Origin: Streptomyces microflavus
GTDB lineage: Bacteria; Actinomycetota; Actinomycetes; Streptomycetales; Streptomycetaceae
NCBI RefSeq assembly: GCF_014650075.1
Contig: NZ_BMUG01000012.1
Coordinates: 1 to 64,000 of the forward strand
Length of the DNA: 64,000 nt
Reading direction: 5' to 3'
In this document: one piece after another, positions 1-7,548 of the stretch
Layout: each line of letters starts with the position of its first letter
Position numbering within the stretch: position 1 is the stretch's first letter
Notes under the pieces: model-generated
What the model was told of the DNA's origin: nothing
Databases searched by the model: none
What the model saw: only the letters and a program-made list of their open reading frames with translations
Program-made: the position numbers and the translations under genes

Positions 1-3000
1 CGCCGCCATCAACACCCCCAACTCCACCGTCATATCCGGCACCACCCACACCGCCCAAAACATCGCCACCACACTCCGCAACACCGGCCACAAAACCCAC
101 ACCCTCAACACCTCCCACGCCTTCCACAGCCCCCACATGGACGGCATGCTCAACCAATTCACCACCACCACCAAAAACATCACCCACCACCCCCACACCA
201 CCCCCCTCATCTCCACCCTCACCGGAAAACCCACCACCCACCAAGAACTCCAAAACCCCCACTACTGGGCCGACCAAGTCCGCCACACCGTCCGATTCGC
301 CGATGCCATCAGAACCCTGGAAACAGAAGGCGTCACCACCTACGTGGAAATAGGCCCCGACACCGTACTCAGCGCACTCGCCCGGGAATCACTCGATGCC
401 GGGGCGACCACGGTCTCCCTACTGCGCCGCGACAGGTCCGAGCCGGACACCCTGGCCACCGCCCTCGGTGCCCTGCACGGGGCGGGCGTACGGATCGACT
501 GGGACGCGTACTTCGCGGGCACCGGGGCCCGCCGGGTGGAGCTGCCGACGTACGCCTTCCAGCACGAGCGGTACTGGCTGGAGGCGTCCGGCGCCCCCGC
601 CGACGCGGCCGGCCTCGGTCTCGCCGCCGCCGGGCATCCGCTGCTCGGCGCCGCCCTCGACCTCGGCGGCAGCGAGGAGACGGTGTTCACCGGGCGGCTG
701 TCCCGGCACACCGCCGCCTGGCTCGGCGGGCGCTCCGTCGGCGACACGACGGTGCTGCCCGAGGCTGTGCTGGTGGAGCTCGCGGTACGGGCCGGGGACG
801 AGGCGGGCTGCGGAGTGCTCGACGAACTGGTCGTCGGCGAGGCCCTCGTGCTGCCCGCCGACAGCGGTCTCCAGCTTCAGGTGAGGCTCGGCGCCCCCGA
901 CGCCGAGGGGCGGCGCGCGCTCACCGTGCACGGGCGGCCCGAGGGTGCCGAGCTGCCCTGGACCCGCCACGCGCACGGCACGCTGAGCGCCCTGCCGGGG
1001 CCGGCCGCCGCCGACGCCGGCCCGTCCGCCGGTGCTTCCCAGCAGTGGCCGCCCGCCGGGGCGACCGAGGTGGCCCACGACGCGGTGTACGACCGGTGCG
1101 CGGCGGCCGGGGTGGCGTACGCGCCCGTGCTCCGGGCGCTCACCGGGCTCTGGAGCAGCGGCGACGAGCTCTTCGCCGAGCTGCGGCTGAGCGATGAACT
1201 CGCTTCCGGGGCCGACCTGTTCGGGCTGCACCCGGTGCTGCTCGACGCGGCCCTGCACCCGCTGGCCGCCCTGGGAGGGCCCGTCGCCGCCACCGCATGG
1301 CGGGGAGTGCGGCTGCACGCCTCGGGGGCCGACGGGATACGGGTCCACCTCACCCCTCTGAACAAAAGCCACGGGAGCCACGAGAGCGGAGGTGACGGCG
1401 AGCGTGCCGTTGCCGTGCGGGTGACCGACCTGTCCGGTCACCCGGTCGCGGACATCGCCGCCGCGACCGTCCGCCCCGTCGACCCGGCGCGTATCGCGGC
1501 GGGCGCGGCCCGTGACCACGAGGCGCTGTTCCACCTCGACTGGACACCCCGGCCCGTCGCCGCCTCCGCTTCCGCCTCCGCCGAGCCGGCCCCCGGCACG
1601 GTGATCGAGCGCCTGGAGTCCACGGCCCCGGCCGACCCCGTCGCCTCCGTGCGCGAGACGACCGGGCGGGCCCTCGGCCTCGCCCAGCGGTGGCTGGCCG
1701 ACGAGGAGAATCCCGACGCCCGGCTGGTCGTGGTCACCTCGGGTGCCGTGGTGACCGAGAAGGGTGCCCGGGTCAGCGACCCGGGCGCGGCCGCCGCCTG
1801 GGGGCTGCTGCGCTCGGCCCAGTCCGAGGCGCCCGGCCGGATCGTCCTGATCGACGCCCCCCGGGACACCGACCCCGCGACGCTGGCCGCCGCGGTGGCC
1901 TCCGGCGAGCCCCAGGCAGCGATCCGTGGCGGCACGGTCCTCGTGCCGCGCCTGGCCCGTGCCCGGCGCCCGGAACCGGTGACGACCGACGCGGCCGCCG
2001 CCCCGTCGTTCACCGCCGGGGGCACGGTCCTGATCACCGGTGGTACGGGCTCGCTGGGTGCGCTCTTCGCCCGGCACCTGATCGTCCGGCACGGCGTACG
2101 GCATCTGCTCCTGGTCAGCCGTCGGGGCGAACAGGCCCCTGGGGCTGCGGAGTTGACGGCCGAGCTCACCGGTCTCGGGGCGAGTGTCACCGTACGGGCG
2201 TGTGATGTGTCCGACCGGTCCGCGCTGGCCGGCCTCATCGGCGGGATCCCGGAGGCGCACCCGCTCACCGGGGTCGTCCACACGGCGGGCATCCTCGACG
2301 ACGGGCTCGTACCGGCGATGACGCCCGAGCGGCTGGCGTCGGTGCTGGCCCCGAAGGCGGACGCGGCCTGGCATCTGCACGAGCTCACCCGGCACCTCGG
2401 TGTGACCGCGTTCGTGCTGTTCTCCTCGGTCGCCGCACTCGTCGGCGGCCCCGGCCAGTCCAACTACGCGGCCGCCAACGCGGCCCTGGACGCCCTGGCC
2501 CAGCACCGCGCCGCCGAGGGCCTCCCGGCCACCTCGATCGCCTGGGGCCTGTGGGCCGAGGCGACCGGGCTCACCGGCGGGCTCAGCGACGCCGATCTCC
2601 GGCGCATCGCCCGCAGCGGGCTGCTCCCGGTCGCCACGGCCCAGGGACCGGCGCTGCTGGACCTGGCGCTGCGCACAGGGCGCCCGGACGCCGTGGCCAC
2701 CCCGCTGGACTTCGGCGCGCTGCGCGAACAGGCCCGGGTGTCACCGGTGTTCGCCTCGCTCGTCCGTCGTACGGTGCGGCCGGCCGCGCGCGGTGAGGAG
2801 GCGGGGGGCGTCTCGCTCGGTGAGCTGCTCGCCGGCCTGGACGAGGGGCAGCGGCTCGACGCGGTGCGGGACGCGGTGCTCGAAGAGATCGCCGGGGCGC
2901 TCGGCCACTCCGACGGCCGGGGCATCAGCGGTGCGCTGGCCTTCCCGCAGTTGGGCCTCGACTCCCTGACCTCGGTGGAGCTGCGCAACCGGCTCGCGGT

Positions 3001-4300
3001 GCGCACCGGGCTTCGGCTGCCCGCGACCCTGGTCTTCGACCACCCGACACCCGACGCGCTGGCCGCGCACCTGCTGACGGAGCTGCGCCCCGGCGGCGAG
3101 GGCCCCGGGGCGGCGGCCGAGGTCGACTACGCGGCGGACATCCGGCTGGACGACGAGATCCGGCCCGCCGACGTGGTGGTGCGGACCGTCGAGGACCCGC
3201 GCGAGGTGCTGCTCACGGGGGCCAGCGGCTTCCTCGGGGCGTTCCTGCTGCGCGATCTGATGCGCGGTACCCGGGCGCGGATCCACTGCCTGGTGCGCGG
3301 TGCGGACGACGCTGCGGCGTACGAGCGGCTGCGGACGGGCCTGGAGTGGTACCGGGTCTGGGACGACATCGACCCGGACCGGCTGTCGGTGGTCTCCGGT
3401 GATCTGGCCGAACCGCGGCTCGGCCTGACCGAGGAGGTCTTCGACGGCCTGGCCCGTACGGTGGACGTCGTGCACCACGCGGGCGCCACGGTCCACTGGC
3501 TGCACCCGTACGCGGCGCTCCGGGACGCCAACGTCCGGGGCACCGAGGAGATCCTGCGGCTCGCGGCGCGCCACCGCACGGTGCCGGTCCACTACGTGTC
3601 GACCGTCGGGGTGTTCGACGGCCCGGTGACGCCGGGGGTGCCCCTGCGGACGACGGATGCGACCGGGCCCGCCGAGGCGCTGCCCAGCGGGTACCTCCAG
3701 AGCAAGTGGGTGGCCGAGCAGGTGCTCGGACTGGCCCGGGAGCGGGGCCTGCCGGTGTCGGTGTACCGGGTCGACGTCATCTCCGGCGATCAGGTCAACG
3801 GGGCATGCCAGACAAGGGACTTCGTATGGCTGACGCTGAAGGGGCTGGTGCAGTCCGGGGCGGTGCCGTCCGGTTCCGGTGGCCGGTTCCATCTGCTGCC
3901 GGTCGACTACGTCAGCGGGGCGATCACCGCACTGTCGGCTCTGCCCGCGTCGGACGGCGGAACGTTCCACCTGTTCAACCAGAGCTCGCTGAGCCTGGCG
4001 GACTGCGTGCGGCGGCTGCGTGACCTCGGCTACGGGCTGCGGGATCTCGACCACGACTCGTGGGCCGGGGCGGTGCGTTCCGACCGGTCCAACGCACTGC
4101 TGCCGCTGCTGCACGCCTTCGAGATGATGACGTCGGACACGGACGGCTTCTACCCGCCGATCGACACCTCCGACACGGAGCTCGCGCTGCGGGGCACGGG
4201 CATCAGCTGCCCGCCGCTGACCGGTGAGCTCTTCGACAGGTACGTCGAGTTCTTCGTCCAGGTCGGGCACTTCCCGCCGGCACCGGTGGAGGCCGCGTAG
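1..4300 (+). CDS. Modular type I polyketide synthase, C-terminal part (AT-DH-KR-ACP-thioester reductase); 5' end outside window
   Basis: The reading frame is open from base 2, so this is the 3' part of a larger PKS gene. Domains in order: the end of an acyltransferase with a HAFH motif (116-127), which is typical of malonyl-CoA specificity; a dehydratase-like region (about 620-1500) in which the catalytic His is replaced by Arg (731-733) while the partner Asp (1244-1246) remains; a ketoreductase with the TGGTGSLG cofactor site (about 2036-2064), an LDD motif of B-type ketoreductases (2294-2302) and catalytic Tyr (2465-2467); an ACP with Ser at 2963-2965 in LGLDSL; and a terminal reductase with TGASGFLG (3215-3238) and YLQSK (3692-3706). 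There is no enoylreductase and no thioesterase. A terminal reductase releases the chain as an aldehyde or alcohol, so this should be the last module of the assembly line. The first ~300 bases have unusual G-poor codon use. Confidence 0.96.
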   Translation, partial: AAINTPNSTVISGTTHTAQNIATTLRNTGHKTHTLNTSHAFHSPHMDGMLNQFTTTTKNITHHPHTTPLISTLTGKPTTHQELQNPHYWADQVRHTVRFADAIRTLETEGVTTYVEIGPDTVLSALARESLDAGATTVSLLRRDRSEPDTLATALGALHGAGVRIDWDAYFAGTGARRVELPTYAFQHERYWLEASGAPADAAGLGLAAAGHPLLGAALDLGGSEETVFTGRLSRHTAAWLGGRSVGDTTVLPEAVLVELAVRAGDEAGCGVLDELVVGEALVLPADSGLQLQVRLGAPDAEGRRALTVHGRPEGAELPWTRHAHGTLSALPGPAAADAGPSAGASQQWPPAGATEVAHDAVYDRCAAAGVAYAPVLRALTGLWSSGDELFAELRLSDELASGADLFGLHPVLLDAALHPLAALGGPVAATAWRGVRLHASGADGIRVHLTPLNKSHGSHESGGDGERAVAVRVTDLSGHPVADIAAATVRPVDPARIAAGAARDHEALFHLDWTPRPVAASASASAEPAPGTVIERLESTAPADPVASVRETTGRALGLAQRWLADEENPDARLVVVTSGAVVTEKGARVSDPGAAAAWGLLRSAQSEAPGRIVLIDAPRDTDPATLAAAVASGEPQAAIRGGTVLVPRLARARRPEPVTTDAAAAPSFTAGGTVLITGGTGSLGALFARHLIVRHGVRHLLLVSRRGEQAPGAAELTAELTGLGASVTVRACDVSDRSALAGLIGGIPEAHPLTGVVHTAGILDDGLVPAMTPERLASVLAPKADAAWHLHELTRHLGVTAFVLFSSVAALVGGPGQSNYAAANAALDALAQHRAAEGLPATSIAWGLWAEATGLTGGLSDADLRRIARSGLLPVATAQGPALLDLALRTGRPDAVATPLDFGALREQARVSPVFASLVRRTVRPAARGEEAGGVSLGELLAGLDEGQRLDAVRDAVLEEIAGALGHSDGRGISGALAFPQLGLDSLTSVELRNRLAVRTGLRLPATLVFDHPTPDALAAHLLTELRPGGEGPGAAAEVDYAADIRLDDEIRPADVVVRTVEDPREVLLTGASGFLGAFLLRDLMRGTRARIHCLVRGADDAAAYERLRTGLEWYRVWDDIDPDRLSVVSGDLAEPRLGLTEEVFDGLARTVDVVHHAGATVHWLHPYAALRDANVRGTEEILRLAARHRTVPVHYVSTVGVFDGPVTPGVPLRTTDATGPAEALPSGYLQSKWVAEQVLGLARERGLPVSVYRVDVISGDQVNGACQTRDFVWLTLKGLVQSGAVPSGSGGRFHLLPVDYVSGAITALSALPASDGGTFHLFNQSSLSLADCVRRLRDLGYGLRDLDHDSWAGAVRSDRSNALLPLLHAFEMMTSDTDGFYPPIDTSDTELALRGTGISCPPLTGELFDRYVEFFVQVGHFPPAPVEAA

Positions 4301-4310
4301 GCACCGGGAA

Positions 4311-4348
4311 CGCGAGGAGGGGCTGTCGGCCGACAGCCCCTCCTCGCG
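4311..4348. terminator. Perfect 19-bp inverted repeat between convergent genes
   Basis: Bases 4311-4329 are exactly complementary to 4330-4348 (arm CGCGAGGAGGGGCTGTCGG). The repeat begins ten bases after the PKS stop and lies just before the end of the convergent minus-strand gene. It most likely acts as a bidirectional terminator closing both transcripts. Confidence 0.85.
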
Positions 4349-4359
4349 TTTCCTCACGG

Positions 4360-4941
4360 TCAGCGGACGTTGCCGTCCCAGCGCCAGCCCGACTGCCGGG
4401 GCAGGCCGGGCAGTTCGGCGCGGCCGGTGCACCACAGCAGCGTGTCGACCGGGTCGTGGCCGGTGGGCGCGTCCGGGAACAGCCGCTCCACGACGGGGGC
4501 GCAGAGCTCCGCCGGGGGCGTCCAGTCGATGTCGAGTCCCCGCGCGATGTCCCGCCCGTGCACGACGAGTTCGAGCACGCCCATGGCGGCGAAGCCGGCC
4601 GCGTCGGAGTGCCCGTACGGGTGCCAGGCGCGCGCCTCGGGCTCGGTGTCGCGGACCGTGGAGGCGAGCAGGGTGCCCGCGATCCGGATGCCCTCCAGGG
4701 CGGCGGGCGCCGGGGCGTGGGAGTCGATCGACGAGAAGAGCGTGATGTAGCGGTCGGTCGGCCGGGCGATGAGCAGCCCGGCGTACCCCACGACGCCGAG
4801 GGCGATGTGCGACAGGGTCTCGCGACCGCTCCAGTCGAGATCCCCCGCCCTGCGGGACCAGTTCTTGTCGGCGCCCTTCTCCAGAACTGCGGTGCTTTCG
4901 TCGGCGGCGGTGCGTACGAGGTCGGGCCAGGAAAGAGTCAT
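4360..4941 (-). CDS. Maleylpyruvate isomerase/TIGR03086-like (DinB-fold, mycothiol-dependent type) protein
   Basis: A 193-residue protein starting MTLSWPDLV. It resembles the actinobacterial mycothiol-dependent maleylpyruvate isomerase N-terminal family, a DinB-like four-helix bundle. Family-typical features are the segment LSHIALGVVGYAG and the motif VHGRDIARGLD, where His residues usually bind a metal. Members catalyse mycothiol-dependent isomerisation, detoxification or transfer reactions, and the substrate here cannot be deduced. An upstream in-frame ATG at 5037 would add 32 residues without family similarity, so the ATG at 4941 is preferred although no good ribosome-binding site precedes it. 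The gene converges on the PKS and diverges from the monooxygenase at 5163. Its role in the pathway is open: a detoxifying or self-protection step is a guess. Confidence 0.72.
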   Translation of the reverse strand: MTLSWPDLVRTAADESTAVLEKGADKNWSRRAGDLDWSGRETLSHIALGVVGYAGLLIARPTDRYITLFSSIDSHAPAPAALEGIRIAGTLLASTVRDTEPEARAWHPYGHSDAAGFAAMGVLELVVHGRDIARGLDIDWTPPAELCAPVVERLFPDAPTGHDPVDTLLWCTGRAELPGLPRQSGWRWDGNVR

Positions 4942-5028
4942 GGAATGGATGGTGCCACAAGGAAATCGGGCTCGCTCCCCGGTCATTGTCCGGTAATTAA
5001 CGGGTAATTGGGTCCGGCCGGGCCCTGG

Positions 5029-5055
5029 TTTGCCCATGACCGCGCAATGGGCAAA
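5029..5055. promoter_or_regulatory. 27-bp dyad, candidate operator between divergent genes
   Basis: TTTGCCCAT (5029-5037) and ATGGGCAAA (5047-5055) form a perfect 9-bp inverted repeat separated by 9 bases. It sits in the intergenic region between the start at 4941 (minus) and the start at 5163 (plus). Its position suits an operator controlling one or both divergent genes. No regulator gene is visible in this part of the cluster. Confidence 0.5.
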
Positions 5056-5162
5056 CGCTTACTCCTTTCCCGCCCGCTTTCAGTAGTGTTCCCCGTGCCT
5101 GAGAGTGTCGGCCGCGTGCACCTCTTGTTCGGCAGAACCAACCACAAGACCGAGGAGCCGCA

Positions 5163-6338
5163 TTGGCTACGAACGACGACCTGGCGTCCGTACTGGAAGC
5201 AGTGCGAAGCAGCATTCCCACGCTCCGCGAGAACGGGCTCGCGGGCGAGGACCAGCGGTGGCTCCCGGAGGAGAACCTGGACCTGCTGGAGAAGGCCGGT
5301 GTGTTCCGCATGGCCGTGCCGGCCCGGTTCGGCGGCATGGACCTGCCGCTCGCCGACCAGGCCAAGGTCATCGCCGAGATCGGGCGCGGCTGTCCCGCCA
5401 CCGCCTGGGTCACGATGGTCTGGGTGAGCAGCACCTGGACCGCCACCCTCTACCCGGACCAGGCGCAGAAGGAGATCTTCGCCCCCGGTTCGGTCCGGAT
5501 CTCCAGCGCCTTCGCGCCGACCGGCACGGTGGTGGAGACCGAGGGCGGCTACATCCTCAACGGCAGCTGGCGCTTCAACACCGGTTCCCCCGGGGCCCAC
5601 TGGAACTTCACCGCGGCGATGCTGGAGCGCCCGGACGGCAGCCACGAAGAGGTCATGGCCATCGTCCCGATGGACCAGCTGACCGTGGCCGACGACTGGC
5701 ACGTCTCGGCGGGCTCGGCCACCGGCAGCGCCACCTCCACCGCCAAGGACGTCTTCGTCCCGGCGCACCACGTCACCCGCTTCGAAGAGGTGATGGTCAG
5801 CGCCACGGGCAACCGCTCCAACACCGGCGCGACGGGCCGAAATTACGGTCTGCTCAGCTTTGTGATGGCCGAGTGCGCGGCCGTCTTCATAGGCATCGCC
5901 CGGGGCGCGTACGAACTGTTCCTGGAGCGGGTGCCGGGCCGTGGCATCACCTACACGGACTGGACCGACCAGAAGCTGCACCCGCTCACCCAGATCCAGG
6001 TGGCGACCGCGGCCAACAAGATCGACGCGGCCGAGGCGCTCTCCGAGCGCTGGCTGTCGCTGCTCCAGGAGCGCGCCGACGCCGGTGTGCAGCCGACGGA
6101 CGCCGAGAAGGCCATTGTGCGTGGCCAGACCGGTTTCGCGGCGCAGCTGGCGAAGGAAGCCGTCGAGATCCTTTTCAACGCCAGCGGTGGTTCGGTGATC
6201 CAGCGCAGCGTTCATCTCCAGCGCTTCCACCGCGACATCCAGGGATTCTCCCTGCACGCGCTGGCGCAGGCCGATGTGAATCTGGAGCTCCAGGGCAGGG
6301 TGCTCCTCGGTCTGGAACCGGGCACCGTCTTCCTCTGA
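5163..6338 (+). CDS. Acyl-CoA-dehydrogenase-like flavin-dependent monooxygenase (group D type)
   Basis: A 391-residue protein with the fold and length of acyl-CoA dehydrogenases. It is closest in character to two-component flavin hydroxylases of secondary metabolism (HsaA/ActVA-ORF5-like) rather than beta-oxidation enzymes. It has the N-terminal helical domain, a central beta domain (about residues 110-210, including ISSAFAPTG and NGSWRFNTGS) and a C-terminal four-helix domain ending in FHRDIQGF and SLHALAQADVN. The start is a TTG preceded by GAGGAG at suitable spacing. Such enzymes use reduced flavin and O2 for C- or N-hydroxylation, with reductant from a separate flavin reductase that is not seen here. 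Next to a PKS and an imine reductase it most likely hydroxylates or epoxidises the polyketide alkaloid. An ordinary dehydrogenase role is possible but less likely. Confidence 0.8.
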   Translation: MATNDDLASVLEAVRSSIPTLRENGLAGEDQRWLPEENLDLLEKAGVFRMAVPARFGGMDLPLADQAKVIAEIGRGCPATAWVTMVWVSSTWTATLYPDQAQKEIFAPGSVRISSAFAPTGTVVETEGGYILNGSWRFNTGSPGAHWNFTAAMLERPDGSHEEVMAIVPMDQLTVADDWHVSAGSATGSATSTAKDVFVPAHHVTRFEEVMVSATGNRSNTGATGRNYGLLSFVMAECAAVFIGIARGAYELFLERVPGRGITYTDWTDQKLHPLTQIQVATAANKIDAAEALSERWLSLLQERADAGVQPTDAEKAIVRGQTGFAAQLAKEAVEILFNASGGSVIQRSVHLQRFHRDIQGFSLHALAQADVNLELQGRVLLGLEPGTVFL

Positions 6339-6483
6339 GCCTCACCCCCACGGCCTTCTCCGGGCCGGACACCCGCAGCGCTATTTCGCAACACACTGTG
6401 CGGCTTTACCCAACCCTCATTTCTCACCTCTCATCCCTCATCCCGCATTTCCCCCGTAGAACAATTGCACTGGAGGATCATTC

Positions 6484-7371
6484 ATGGGCGACAACCGCAC
6501 CCCGGTGACGGTCATCGGCCTCGGCCTCATGGGACAGGCGCTCGCCGCCGCGTTCCTCGAGGCCGGCCACACCACGACCGTGTGGAACCGTTCGGCGGGC
6601 AAGGCCGAGCAGCTCGTCTCGCAGGGCGCGGTGCAGGCCGCCACGCCCGCCGACGCGGTGGCCGCCAGTGAGCTGGTCGTGGTCTGCCTGTCGACGTACG
6701 ACAACATGCACGACGTGATCGGTTCGCTCGGAGAGTCCCTCCGGGGCAAGGTCATCGTGAACCTGACGTCCGGCTCGTCGGACCAGGGCCGCGAGACGGC
6801 CGCTTGGGCCGAGAAGCAGGGCGTGGAGTACCTCGACGGCGCGATCATGATCACGCCGCCCGGCATCGGCACCGAGACCGCCGTCCTCTTCTACGCCGGT
6901 ACGCAGAGCGTGTTCGAGAAGTACGAGCCCGCGCTCAAGCTGCTCGGCGGCGGCACCACGTACCTCGGTACCGACCACGGCATGCCCGCGCTGTACGACG
7001 TGTCGCTGCTCGGCCTCATGTGGGGCACGCTCAACAGCTTCCTGCACGGTGTCGCCGTGGTGGAGACCGCGGGCGTCGGCGCCCAGCAGTTCCTGCCGTG
7101 GGCGCACATGTGGCTGGAGGCGATCAAGATGTTCACCGCCGACTACGCGGCCCAGATCGACGCCGGTGACGGCAAGTTCCCCGCCAACGACGCCACGCTG
7201 GAGACGCACCTGGCGGCGCTCAAGCACCTGGTGCACGAGAGCGAGGCGCTGGGCATCGACGCCGAACTGCCCAAGTACTCGGAGGCGTTGATGGAGCGCG
7301 TCATCAGCCAGGGTCACGCCAAGAACAGCTACGCGGCCGTGCTGAAGGCGTTCCGCAAGCCGTCGGAGTGA
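6484..7371 (+). CDS. NADPH-dependent imine reductase (beta-hydroxyacid dehydrogenase superfamily)
   Basis: A 295-residue protein. The N-terminal Rossmann domain begins VTVIGLGLMGQALA, followed by VWNRS, which suits NADPH binding, then NLTSGS and YLDGAIMITPPGIG. These are hallmarks of bacterial imine reductases rather than 3-hydroxyisobutyrate dehydrogenases, which carry a catalytic Lys instead. The C-terminal helical domain contains ALYDVSLLGLMW, the helix that holds the usual Asp/Tyr active-site position. A GGAGGA ribosome-binding site precedes the ATG. The expected reaction is reduction of a cyclic imine formed when an amine, made by transamination of the PKS aldehyde, condenses with an internal ketone. 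Stereochemistry cannot be read from the sequence. The gene lies 145 bp after the monooxygenase on the same strand. Confidence 0.9.
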   Translation: MGDNRTPVTVIGLGLMGQALAAAFLEAGHTTTVWNRSAGKAEQLVSQGAVQAATPADAVAASELVVVCLSTYDNMHDVIGSLGESLRGKVIVNLTSGSSDQGRETAAWAEKQGVEYLDGAIMITPPGIGTETAVLFYAGTQSVFEKYEPALKLLGGGTTYLGTDHGMPALYDVSLLGLMWGTLNSFLHGVAVVETAGVGAQQFLPWAHMWLEAIKMFTADYAAQIDAGDGKFPANDATLETHLAALKHLVHESEALGIDAELPKYSEALMERVISQGHAKNSYAAVLKAFRKPSE

Positions 7372-7403
7372 GCTGAGCGGCCACCCGGCCGCCAGGTCCG
7401 TCC

Positions 7404-7446
7404 CGGAAGGGGCCGGAGGCGTCGACAGCCGCACCGGCCCCTTCCG
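7404..7446. terminator. 13-bp stem hairpin between imine reductase and amine oxidase
   Basis: CGGAAGGGGCCGG (7404-7416) pairs perfectly with CCGGCCCCTTCCG (7434-7446). The position after the imine reductase stop suggests a terminator or attenuator, so the amine oxidase may need its own promoter. Confidence 0.55.
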
Positions 7447-7495
7447 CACGCCCGGCCCCTTCCTCATGCCTGGGCCCCCTTCCGCACGCCCCGCC
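7434..7495. repeat. Three imperfect ~20-bp tandem repeats
   Basis: The block GGCCCCTTCCGCACGCC recurs about three times with small changes. It overlaps the right arm of the hairpin and extends toward the amine oxidase ribosome-binding site. It looks like local duplication in an intergenic region. Confidence 0.5.
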
Positions 7496-7548
7496 CGGCC
7501 ACCTCGAAGCCCGATCAGCCCCGATCAGCCCCGTCCAGAAGGAGTTCC

